Shown piece by piece: positions 44,909-53,300 of a DNA stretch of 64,000 nt. The notes beneath the pieces were generated by a model. That model was not told the origin of the DNA. It was given only the letters and a program-made list of their open reading frames with translations, and ran no database searches. Every line of letters starts with the position of its first letter. Positions within the stretch are counted from its first letter, which is position 1. Position numbers and translations under genes: made by a program. Where the stretch lies: NCBI RefSeq assembly GCF_001545115.1, contig NZ_FCNU01000011.1, forward strand, positions 310,001 to 374,000. The letters run 5' to 3'. Source of the DNA: Candidatus Protochlamydia phocaeensis. Lineage in GTDB: Bacteria > Chlamydiota > Chlamydiia > Chlamydiales > Parachlamydiaceae.

Positions 44909-45352
44909 ATGAGAGTGGAATTTTTAAGAGTAGAGGAATTTTCTAGATGGCTAGGTCAGATGACGCAGCCCACCCATCCGTATTATTTTTCTGCGCAGCT
45001 CCTCCTTTTTTCCGGACTGTCTTATTTAAGCACGGCCTGCCTAACGTCTATTCCTCCCGTCCAGGGAATGGCTTTTATGACTATAGCCTTTACCATTAGC
45101 CACTTTGTTGCCCCTCTCTTTGCCAAATGGCTAGAGCCTTATTGGACTGTTTCCCTTGTTCCTTTAGCGGGTCAAATCCTGCATTTAACCACCTCTGCGT
45201 TGCTATCCAAGGCGATCTGCTTTCTTGCCGGCTATCATTTAACACTGACCCAGATTGCCCAAGTCAGTTCGGCCTTTCTAGTAGCCGTCTATGTGCTAAA
45301 ATTCGCCTTATTAAAATTCAGGCAATTATACCAATTTCCCTCCACAGCTTGA
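44909..45352 (+). CDS. Hydrophobic membrane protein, unknown
   Basis: 147 aa. AGAGAGGAAAAGCG precedes the ATG, a good ribosome site. About four membrane segments (28-46, 50-72, 78-100 and 108-132) fill most of the protein. Short basic ends suggest both termini lie in the cytoplasm. No recognised family. Lies between the divergent hss gene and valS. Confidence 0.6.
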   Translation: MRVEFLRVEEFSRWLGQMTQPTHPYYFSAQLLLFSGLSYLSTACLTSIPPVQGMAFMTIAFTISHFVAPLFAKWLEPYWTVSLVPLAGQILHLTTSALLSKAICFLAGYHLTLTQIAQVSSAFLVAVYVLKFALLKFRQLYQFPSTA

Positions 45353-45418
45353 TTGACTTCGGTATAGAGGAAAGTTGCAAATCCTTCCCCATTTATGCTA
45401 AATTATTTTCGTTTTATT

Positions 45419-45477
45419 AGAGAGGGTATTAAAACCTTAATTAATCGATAGTTGGGATTATTTTAATCCCCCTTGTC
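45419..45477. repeat. Half copy of dispersed palindromic repeat upstream of valS
   Basis: AGAGAGGGTATTAAAACC, then TTAATTAATCGATAG and ATTATTTTAATCCCCC, matches the left arm at 10091. It lies about 70 bases before the valS start and could carry or disrupt its promoter. Confidence 0.55.
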
Positions 45478-45548
45478 AAATTCATAGTTCAACCTTCAAT
45501 AAATTGAATGATTGCATTCCTGCCCGGATTGCCTCAATAAGGAGACCC

Positions 45549-48407
45549 ATGGCCGATTTACCCAAAGCCTATGAAGCAAAAACCATTGATGCAAAGTGGT
45601 ATCAATTTTGGGAGGCCCGCGGCTATTTTCGCGCCGACGCCCATTCTACAAAACCTGCTTATTGCATTGTCATCCCCCCTCCAAATGTGACAGGTGTCTT
45701 GCATATGGGCCATGCGCTTGTGAACACCTTGCAAGATATTCTTATCCGTTGGAAACGCATGCAAGGTTTTGAAACACTATGGGTTCCAGGAACAGACCAC
45801 GCGGGTATCGCCACACAGATGGTGGTTGAACGGCATCTCATTCGGACGCACAATAAAAAGAGAAAGGATTTTTCGCGCGAAGAATTCCTCGTCCATGTGT
45901 GGGAATGGAAAGACAAAAGCGAGACCCGCATTATTGAACAGCTGAAGCGCTTGGGCAGCTCTTGCGACTGGTCCAGGCAGCGCTTTACCATGGACGAGGG
46001 AAATACACGCGCCGTCCGAACCATGTTCAAAAAATTGTTCGACGATGGCTTAATTTATCAAGGCGACTATCTTGTCAATTGGGATCCTGTGACACAGACG
46101 GCTTTAGCCGATGATGAGGTAGAATACGAAGAAAAGCAGTCTTTCCTCTGGCATTTTAAGTATCCCTTAGCCGATGGATCGGGTTATATTCATATTGCAA
46201 CAACCCGCCCAGAGACAATGCTGGGAGATACGGCGGTAGCCGTTTCCCCTCAGGATGAGCGCTATGCAAGCCTTATTGGCAAAACCGTCATGCTTCCTTT
46301 GGTTGACCGTCCTATCCCCATTATCGCAGATCATCATGTCGACCCTGCCTTCGGGACAGGAATGGTGAAAGTCACTCCGGCGCATGACCCGAACGACTAT
46401 CAAATGGGCTTGACGCATCGCCTGCCTTTCATCAATATTCTCACTCCCGACGGCAAAATTAATGCCAATGGAGGAGAATTCGAAGGTCTGACCATGGCAG
46501 AGGCGCGCGAAGCCGTTGTCGCTCGCATGAAGGAACTTGGCCTTGTAGAGAAAATCGAACCTCACGTCCATCGCGTCGGCGTGTCTTACCGCTCTAAAGC
46601 GACGATCGAGCCTTATCTTTCCAAGCAATGGTTTATCCGCATGGACGGATTTGCCAAACAGCTTCGCGAAGCGGTCGATCAGGCAGAAGTCAAATTGATC
46701 CCTTCTCATTGGGAAAGCACTTATTTCCATTGGATTGACAACTTGCGCGACTGGTGCATCAGCCGCCAGCTTTGGTGGGGGCATCGCATTCCAATCTGGT
46801 ACCACAAAGACGATCCCAAGCGCCTGATTTGCTACGATGGAGCGGACATACCGGAAGAGGTCAAGCAAGCTCCGGATGAATGGATACAAGATCCCGATGT
46901 CTTAGATACGTGGTTTTCATCGGCATTATGGCCTTTTGCGACTTTGGGCTGGCCGGACAAGACGCCCGAGCTGGATAAATTTTATCCCAATTCAGTGCTG
47001 GTGACAGGCCATGACATTTTATTCTTCTGGGTAGCCCGCATGATCATGATGGGCAAATACGCCATGGGAAAAGCGCCGTTTCCCGAAACATTCCTGCATG
47101 GCCTCATTTATGGCAAATCTTATTGGCGCAATTCGCCCGAAGGGGGAATTTTCTATGCCAGCGAACAAGAGCGCTTAGAGTATGACTTGGGCAAGCCAAC
47201 CCCTAAAGAGGTCTTTTCGAAATGGGAAAAAATGTCCAAATCCAAGGGCAATATCATCGATCCTTTAGAAATGATCGATCAATACGGAACGGACGCCGTC
47301 CGAATGGCCCTTTGCGCAAGCGCCACGCAAGCGCGTCAGATTGATCTCGATCGCCGCCGCTTTGAAGAATTTAAAAACTTTGCCAATAAAATTTGGAACG
47401 GCGCACGCTTTGTTTTAATGAATCTGGACGGAAATGAAGAGCTCAGCAGCCATCCTCTCGATGCACGCTCATTCTCCACAGGCTTGGACGAATCCCTCCT
47501 CAGCTTAGAAGACCGCTGGATCCTCTCAACATTGGCCCGCACGGTAAAAAGCGTAAATAATAGCTTGCAGCATTATCTATTTGATCAAGCCGCTTTAGAG
47601 GCCTATGACTTTTTCTGGAAGGAATTCTGCGCTTATTATGTTGAAATTGCAAAACCCATTCTATTTGGAAAAATAGGAACAGCCCCGGAGCGGATCAATA
47701 AACAAAAACTGCTCGTTATTGTTCTTTGCCAGGCTATCCGCCTGATGCACCCAATGGCCCCTTTTATTACCGAAGAACTTTTCCATATTCTAAAGGAACG
47801 GTTTGAAGGCCTCGAAGAGGGCAAAGCAACAGATCCTTATACTATTGAATGCATTCGCGCCCTAAAAAGCCCCGCTTGCCTAACAGCTCCTTACCCGCAA
47901 GTCATCCGTGAAAGCGACCTCAATCCTCAAATCGACCAGACCTTTGCTTTAATGGAGCAAGTTGTCTATACGATCCGCAATATTCGCGGAGAAATGAAGC
48001 TTTCCCCCGGCACGGCGACCGATGTTTATATCATTGGACAACCGGATGATCCGGAATGGCAAACGGTCAAAGAAAATATCGGCATTATCTCGGCTTTAGT
48101 GCGCACGCAACGCATTGAAGTACAGAGCAAAGAAACGGCAATGGGATTTGCTTGCACGGGAGTATTCCATTCCTTGAAAATCATGCTGCCTCTTCCCGAA
48201 GAATTGCTTAAACAAGAGAAGGCGCGCTTAAGCAAAGAAAAAGAAAAATTAGAAGCTGCTTTGGAAAAACTCAACGTCCAGCTTTCTAATCCCGACTTTG
48301 TCAGCCGCGCGCCTGCCCAGCTCATCGAAAAGCAAAAAAATCAGCTTGAACAGGGAGAAAGGGAATTACAGGAAATTAACCGCAAGTTAAAAACCTTTTC
48401 TGACTGA
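45549..48407 (+). CDS. valS: Valyl-tRNA synthetase
   Basis: 952 aa from the ATG at 45549, which has AAGGAG 5 bases upstream and begins the normal family N-terminus (ADLPKAYEAKTIDAKWYQFW). A longer reading from 45504 adds 15 atypical residues. Class I synthetase: the HIGH motif is PPNVTGVLHMGHAL and the KMSKS motif is KMSKSKGN. The editing domain (ATTRPETMLGDTAVAV) is complete. The C-terminal coiled coil (about 885-950) that binds tRNA is present. Length and order are normal. In C. trachomatis valS follows pknD directly; here four genes lie between. Confidence 0.96.
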   Translation: MADLPKAYEAKTIDAKWYQFWEARGYFRADAHSTKPAYCIVIPPPNVTGVLHMGHALVNTLQDILIRWKRMQGFETLWVPGTDHAGIATQMVVERHLIRTHNKKRKDFSREEFLVHVWEWKDKSETRIIEQLKRLGSSCDWSRQRFTMDEGNTRAVRTMFKKLFDDGLIYQGDYLVNWDPVTQTALADDEVEYEEKQSFLWHFKYPLADGSGYIHIATTRPETMLGDTAVAVSPQDERYASLIGKTVMLPLVDRPIPIIADHHVDPAFGTGMVKVTPAHDPNDYQMGLTHRLPFINILTPDGKINANGGEFEGLTMAEAREAVVARMKELGLVEKIEPHVHRVGVSYRSKATIEPYLSKQWFIRMDGFAKQLREAVDQAEVKLIPSHWESTYFHWIDNLRDWCISRQLWWGHRIPIWYHKDDPKRLICYDGADIPEEVKQAPDEWIQDPDVLDTWFSSALWPFATLGWPDKTPELDKFYPNSVLVTGHDILFFWVARMIMMGKYAMGKAPFPETFLHGLIYGKSYWRNSPEGGIFYASEQERLEYDLGKPTPKEVFSKWEKMSKSKGNIIDPLEMIDQYGTDAVRMALCASATQARQIDLDRRRFEEFKNFANKIWNGARFVLMNLDGNEELSSHPLDARSFSTGLDESLLSLEDRWILSTLARTVKSVNNSLQHYLFDQAALEAYDFFWKEFCAYYVEIAKPILFGKIGTAPERINKQKLLVIVLCQAIRLMHPMAPFITEELFHILKERFEGLEEGKATDPYTIECIRALKSPACLTAPYPQVIRESDLNPQIDQTFALMEQVVYTIRNIRGEMKLSPGTATDVYIIGQPDDPEWQTVKENIGIISALVRTQRIEVQSKETAMGFACTGVFHSLKIMLPLPEELLKQEKARLSKEKEKLEAALEKLNVQLSNPDFVSRAPAQLIEKQKNQLEQGERELQEINRKLKTFSD

Positions 48408-48418
48408 TCCTTTCATAC

Positions 48419-48448
48419 ATAAGGGAATTCAACCTTGAATTCCCTTAT
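48419..48448. terminator. Hairpin terminator after valS
   Basis: ATAAGGGAATTCAA and its exact complement flank a 2-base loop (14-bp stem). CT follows rather than a T-run, but the stem lies 12 bases after the stop and is palindromic on both strands. Confidence 0.65.
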
Positions 48449-48635
48449 CTCCCAAACCAAACGTTTTTCCCGAATAGAAAATTCTAAGAGAAGAGATGAA
48501 AACAGCTCATGATCTCTGAATTCGACTTGGCATTCCTTGCGAAATTCATCCATCCCCGCACCGAATAAACAGATATAAGGATATAAAGAGAATGCCGCTA
48601 CAAACCAAGCACGCCTATTCAAATGCTTTTATAAA

Positions 48636-48682
48636 AGAAAGAAACTTGAATTCAGCTCGTTAGCGGTTTTAATTCCCTCTCT
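48636..48682. repeat. One arm of the dispersed palindromic repeat
   Basis: AAACTTGAATTCAGCTCG, then TTAGCGGTTTTAATTCCCTC, matches the right arm at 10209-10256. No partner arm recognised nearby. Confidence 0.5.
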
Positions 48683-48861
48683 GATAGCCCTTTACAATTC
48701 ATATATAAATTTAAAATTTTAAAATACCACATTTTCAAATTTATTTTTCCTTAATCATATTTTAACACATAAAAGTTAACATTTAGATTAATTAAAAATT
48801 TGTTTTAAAAATAAGAATTTAGTATTATAAAAATAAAACTAAACAAATTTATTAACAACAT

Positions 48862-49938
48862 ATGATTAAACCAATTTCTCACTCCTATTCCAACTCTGCG
48901 TTTTATTCCGTAGATGCCCATCTAACTAGTAAGGGAAAATTGGAGATATCTACAGGTGATCGGACGTACCAAGTCAAATTATTGGATAAGGATGGCCTAT
49001 TATTAAATAGAAATAAGTTTGATTCAAAAAAGATTGAACCTATTAAACAATTTTTTGCTCATGTGCTTCGCGAAAGCAAATTTAATAACAAAAATGAAAA
49101 AATTAAAGCGTTGACGATTACCCTTAATTCTACCGACTCGGCAGAAGTGACAATCCTTAAGAAAAACCGAATTGAACGCGTATATCGCGAAAAGGTGATT
49201 TCTATTACGGATCCCCATTTAAAAGAAATTTTCTCTCCTATGGGTGGTCCCAAATCCGTCATACAAATCCGTCACGTCAACCATTCGTCTCTTGTTCGAA
49301 GTGTTGTTAAAGCTTTTAAGAACTTCCTCGGCTTATTTTTTGGCAAAAAATCTCCAGCTACAAGAGAACTGCAAGGAGAATTTAAACACCTCATTTCTCA
49401 ATTTCCTCGAAAAATCCAAAAGGCCTTTTTAGAGCGCTTATCCAAAATAACAGATGAAGAGCGCTATACGGCCACCTATTTGAGAGAAAAAATTGACTGG
49501 ACTGGTTTGGATCAAAAAGACATTATTTTAAAGATTTTAAATGGCGCTTATGTCTTGATTGAAGATGATGGAAAAACGTACCAAGATTGGACCGCGCACT
49601 TAGAGGAAAAACACGAGCGTCCCTCTTCTCATGAGTCCAATGCCAAGCAATACGCTTTCCGCGGACCTATTGCAAGCGAAGGCCTATTCTCTAAAAAGAC
49701 AATTACCTTGCCGGATGGAACCAAGAAAGAGGCTACCTGGTTTCAGCTCGAGCGCTATCCTGCAAAATTGGGGTATTACATCGCCCATTTATGGACATGG
49801 CTGCTCTATAAGAAAACAGGGCTCAATCAAGGTCCTTTTGGCAGCTCCCCTCATAGCGAAAAGTCCAACCCGCTTGTGTTACGCCTGCGTTCTCCGGGAT
49901 CGGATCATCCCGTTTTTCCTGTTGCGGCCGCAGCCTAA
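48862..49938 (+). CDS. Hypothetical protein, 358 aa, possible effector
   Basis: A basic soluble protein. The first half is beta-rich (LEISTGDRTYQVKLLDKDG, then IKALTITLNSTDSAEVTILK). A short amphipathic or weakly hydrophobic stretch lies at about 150-163 (SVVKAFKNFLGLFF). The second half is helical and then ends with WFQLERYPAKLGYYIAHLW and a Pro/Ser/Ala tail. No signal peptide, no recognised domain. The ATG has no clear ribosome site. It stands alone between valS and the symporters, with a perfect terminator 32 bases downstream. A host-directed role is only a guess from context. Confidence 0.55.
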   Translation: MIKPISHSYSNSAFYSVDAHLTSKGKLEISTGDRTYQVKLLDKDGLLLNRNKFDSKKIEPIKQFFAHVLRESKFNNKNEKIKALTITLNSTDSAEVTILKKNRIERVYREKVISITDPHLKEIFSPMGGPKSVIQIRHVNHSSLVRSVVKAFKNFLGLFFGKKSPATRELQGEFKHLISQFPRKIQKAFLERLSKITDEERYTATYLREKIDWTGLDQKDIILKILNGAYVLIEDDGKTYQDWTAHLEEKHERPSSHESNAKQYAFRGPIASEGLFSKKTITLPDGTKKEATWFQLERYPAKLGYYIAHLWTWLLYKKTGLNQGPFGSSPHSEKSNPLVLRLRSPGSDHPVFPVAAAA

Positions 49939-49970
49939 AATTACCGAAAAAAATTTCCCCTGTAAAAGAC

Positions 49971-50010
49971 AAAGCTCCAAAGAGGGAATCCTCTTTGGAG
50001 CTTTTGTTTA
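49971..50010. terminator. Bidirectional terminator between the 358-aa gene and the symporter
   Basis: Perfect 15-bp stem (AAAGCTCCAAAGAGG and complement) with loop GAAT, followed by TGTTT. It separates two convergent genes. Confidence 0.88.
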
Positions 50011-50039
50011 TCAATCGCAATGGAAAGCGCAACAATAAC

Positions 50040-51452
50040 TTAAGCCAAGGCCTCATTGTTAAGAGCTGCCTGTTTTTCCGCTTTCAATACATTTAGGAAA
50101 AGGTGGGTTTCAGCAATGACCACACTCGACAAGGCGCATAGTCCAATCAGATTAGGGAAGGCCATCAAACCATTAAAGACATCGGAAATTTTCCAAACAA
50201 TATCTAACTCTAGTACAGCTCCCGGAATAATAACTAAGGTAAATAAAATGCGGTAAAAAGGCACCGATTTAACGCCAAATAAATATTCCACGCATTTTTC
50301 TCCATAATACGCCCAGCCTAAAAGGGTCGTAAAAGCAAACAGGATAAGTCCGATTGTTACCACATAGCCTCCGCCTGAAAAAACGGATTCAAAAGCTGCA
50401 ACGGTCATGGACGCTCCATTTAATAATTTGCCTTCGGCATCCATTTGTCCAAAAACACCTGTCACCCCCAAAACCAATCCCGTTACCGAACACATGATAA
50501 TAGTGGCTAAGAATGAACCTGTCATAGACACAAGCGCTTGACGTCCGGGAAGATCCGTTTTGGCAGCCGCAGCGGCGATAGAAGCCGTCCCTAATCCCGC
50601 TTCGCTCGTCATCAAGCCTCGACTCACACCGACTCTTAAGGCTAGCAGCATGGTCGATCCCATGAAACCGCCAAACGCCGCTTGCCCGGTAAAGGCATGC
50701 GTGACAATGGCCATCAGGGTGCCGGGAATCTCCATATAATTGAATGCTAAAATAACGCTTGCGCCGGCAATGTAAAAGAGGGCCATGAAGGGAACCAAAA
50801 AACCGGCCACTTTGCCGATGCTCTTGATCCCGCCCAGCAGGGTTAGCCCCGTCAAGGCAGCCACGGTAATACCGGACCACCAAGGATTGATGTGAAACAT
50901 TCTTCCCATGACATCTGCGACGGAATTGGCTTGAAGCATATTTCCCCCGCCTAGCGCCGCTATGGCGCCGAATAAGGCGAAGCAGACGGCTAGCCAGCGC
51001 CAGCCCAGCCCGGAGGCAATGAAATACATCGGTCCGCCGCACATTTCTCCCCGCGCATCTGTCACGCGGTATTTTACGGCTAAGATGGCTTCGGCATATT
51101 TAGTGGCCATTCCCAAAAGAGCCGTCACCCACATCCAAAACAAAGCGCCCAATCCGCCGACAGCAAGGGCGGTTGCCACACCGGCAATATTTCCTATCCC
51201 AATCGTCGCTGCTAAAGCTGTCATTAAAGATTCAAAATGGCTGATATCTCCTTTTCCTTCAGCTTCCGGATGATCCTTGCTTGGACTGAAGACCAGTTTT
51301 AAGGCATAACCTAAGTAGCGGAACTGCAATCCGCGCAAGGCAATGGTCAAATAAATGCCAACTCCGGACAAAAGGATTAAAAGAGGAGCTCCCCACACCC
51401 AACTATAAAGGACGTCCAGTCCATTCAATAACGTTTCACCCAAATTCGACAT
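50040..51452 (-). CDS. Sodium:alanine/glycine symporter (AGCS family), second copy
   Basis: 470 aa with about ten membrane helices. AGCS transporters take up alanine or glycine with sodium ions across the inner membrane. The family segments GNIAGVATALAVGGLGALFWMW, TKYAEAILAVKYR, MCGGPMYF and GLMTSEAGLGTASIAAAAAKTD are all present. The ATG follows directly on the stop codon of the paralogous gene upstream (TAAATG), so the two form a two-gene operon. The paralogue is similar throughout. This copy ends near a strong terminator. Confidence 0.9.
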   Translation of the reverse strand: MSNLGETLLNGLDVLYSWVWGAPLLILLSGVGIYLTIALRGLQFRYLGYALKLVFSPSKDHPEAEGKGDISHFESLMTALAATIGIGNIAGVATALAVGGLGALFWMWVTALLGMATKYAEAILAVKYRVTDARGEMCGGPMYFIASGLGWRWLAVCFALFGAIAALGGGNMLQANSVADVMGRMFHINPWWSGITVAALTGLTLLGGIKSIGKVAGFLVPFMALFYIAGASVILAFNYMEIPGTLMAIVTHAFTGQAAFGGFMGSTMLLALRVGVSRGLMTSEAGLGTASIAAAAAKTDLPGRQALVSMTGSFLATIIMCSVTGLVLGVTGVFGQMDAEGKLLNGASMTVAAFESVFSGGGYVVTIGLILFAFTTLLGWAYYGEKCVEYLFGVKSVPFYRILFTLVIIPGAVLELDIVWKISDVFNGLMAFPNLIGLCALSSVVIAETHLFLNVLKAEKQAALNNEALA

Positions 51453-52844
51453 TTACTTTTCCGCCTCGCTTAGCTTAAGATTTTCCTCTTCTTCCTTATT
51501 GACAGTCAAAAGAAAATCTTTGGTTTCTTTTACAATCACTCCCGACAGTCCGACTAAGGCAATTAAATTTGGAATAACCATTAATCCATTGCTGATGTCG
51601 GCTAAATGCCAGGCGATTTCCATTTTCAAAGCCGCTCCCGGAATGACAACCAAGGCGAATAAAAAGCGATAGGCAATGATTGATCTTTCACCAAATAGAT
51701 ATTCGCAGCATTTCTCTCCATAATAAGACCAAGCCAATACCGTTGTATAAGCAAATAAGATCAGCCCGATCGTAACAATATATTCGCCGCCTGTAATATG
51801 CGAATTAAAAGCCGCAATGGCTAAAGACGCGCCGTTTAAAACTTGGCCCGAGGCAGACATCGTTCCCATGACGCCCGTCACAGCCAAAACGAGTCCTGTC
51901 ATTGTGCAGACAATAACTGTGGAAATCAAGGCACCGGTCATGGTAATTAACGCTTGTCTGCCGGGACTATCTGTTCTTGCTGCCGCTGCCGCCACAGAAG
52001 AAATGCCCAAGCCGGCCTCATTTGAAAATACACTGCGCGCTACGCCCATTTGCAAAGCCATGACCATGGTCGAACCCAAGAATCCCCCTGTTGCAGCTTG
52101 TCCATTCCAAGCGCTATGAATAATGAGAAGAAACGCTTCAGGAATGAGATCGATATTAACAATTAAAATAAAGATGGCAGCTCCGATATAAAGAAGAGCC
52201 ATGCCAGGAACTAATACGCTAGCCACATGACCGATGCTTTTCACCCCTCCGATGACGACGACCATGGTCAAAACGCATAGAACAAGGCCTGTAATCCAAG
52301 GGTCGACTTGCCAAACATGATTAATGGCCTCGGCAATTGAATTTGTCTGCACCAAATTGCCCGTGCTTAAGGCCGCGATCATCCCCAAAGAGGCAAATAC
52401 CCATGCCATCCACTTCCAGCCCAATCCCTTTTCAATGTACTGCATAGGTCCGCCCGCCATTTCGCCGCGTTTATCCTGCTCGCGGTACTTGACGGCAAGC
52501 AGCGATTCGGCATACTTCGTCGCCATACTCAAAAAAGCTGTCACCCACATCCAAAAAATGGCTCCCAAACCGCCCACTGTAATGGCAGTTGCCACACCTA
52601 CAATCGTTCCTGTTCCGATCGCCCCCGCTAAAGACGTCATCAATGCTTCAAAGTGGCTGATATCTCCCCTAGATCCTTGGCGCTGCCGCGCAACAACCTG
52701 TTTAAATGCATAGCCTAAATAGCGAAATTGCACACCCTTTAATAAAAAAGTTAAATACGCTCCTGTGCCTAATAATAATAACAATAAAGGAGCGCCCCAG
52801 ACCCAATTTCTCAGCTCACTTAAAAATTGATCGACTTGTTCCAT
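51453..52844 (-). CDS. Sodium:alanine/glycine symporter (AGCS family), first copy
   Basis: 463 aa, about ten membrane helices, same family motifs as the neighbour (GTIVGVATAITVGGLGAIFW, TKYAESLLAVKYR, SVFSNEAGLGISSVAAAAARTD). The two differ mainly at the N- and C-termini and in loops. Both keep the N-x-x-GVATA and EAGLG substrate/ion segments, though the first has GTGTIVG where the second has GIGNIAG, which may change specificity. The tandem pair suggests a local duplication. In an intracellular symbiont it probably scavenges amino acids from the host. Confidence 0.9.
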   Translation of the reverse strand: MEQVDQFLSELRNWVWGAPLLLLLLGTGAYLTFLLKGVQFRYLGYAFKQVVARQRQGSRGDISHFEALMTSLAGAIGTGTIVGVATAITVGGLGAIFWMWVTAFLSMATKYAESLLAVKYREQDKRGEMAGGPMQYIEKGLGWKWMAWVFASLGMIAALSTGNLVQTNSIAEAINHVWQVDPWITGLVLCVLTMVVVIGGVKSIGHVASVLVPGMALLYIGAAIFILIVNIDLIPEAFLLIIHSAWNGQAATGGFLGSTMVMALQMGVARSVFSNEAGLGISSVAAAAARTDSPGRQALITMTGALISTVIVCTMTGLVLAVTGVMGTMSASGQVLNGASLAIAAFNSHITGGEYIVTIGLILFAYTTVLAWSYYGEKCCEYLFGERSIIAYRFLFALVVIPGAALKMEIAWHLADISNGLMVIPNLIALVGLSGVIVKETKDFLLTVNKEEEENLKLSEAEK

Positions 52845-53300
52845 GGTTCACCCGTTAAGTAAATGTTTATTGTTTATAATGGGGGAATTGCAAGAATCTC
52901 TCACACAACTGACAACAGCTTGTTCAGCGAACAAGAAGGAACGAACGCGGTTTCTTGCCAAATTTTGACATCAAAATTTTAGCGAAGTATAACAGAAATT
53001 ATATTTCTGGCTCAAGAAATAAACATAAAAATTTTTATAAAAATTTTATTTATAAAACACTCGTTTATTAAACTAAATTTAAATTTAAACAAATAATATT
53101 TAAACAAACAAACCCCCATTTAAAATATTAAATAACCTGAAATTGAAACTGTGGGCAGGAAAATCTTCATGTCTTATGGCTGAATTTTTGGCCTTATCCG
53201 CTTATTGTAGAGGAAGGGAATTAATACCATTAATGACCTAAATTCGCGTGTTGTTCTCTAGAAGGAAATAATCGCGAACAAGGTCATTAGCCATTCAACG
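52845..53300. other. Intergenic region upstream of the symporter pair
   Basis: 456 bases with no gene. A small hairpin TTGTTCAGCGAACAA lies near 52919-52933. A very AT-rich block (53020-53150) follows, then a repeat copy (53208-53295). The symporter promoter should be here. Confidence 0.5.
53208..53295. repeat. Short palindromic copy of the dispersed repeat
   Basis: TTAATGACCTAAATTCGCG on the left mirrors CGCGAACAAGGTCATTAG on the right, around a short centre. The unit of about 88 bp is a compact version of the element at 10091, and both arms are well preserved. It ends just before the stop of the next minus-strand gene. Confidence 0.6.

Larger units (their letters stand above)
48408..48861. 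other. Intergenic region after valS
   Basis: 454 bases. It contains a terminator hairpin (48419-48448), one repeat arm (48636-48682) and a strongly AT-rich stretch before the next gene. A 69-codon minus-strand frame (48413-48622) starts with TTG, lacks a ribosome site and ends in the terminator, so it is not called. Confidence 0.5.

Noticed and set aside
48413-48622. 69-codon minus-strand frame with a hydrophobic start
   Set aside because: It starts with TTG, lacks a ribosome site, and its last codons are the valS terminator hairpin.
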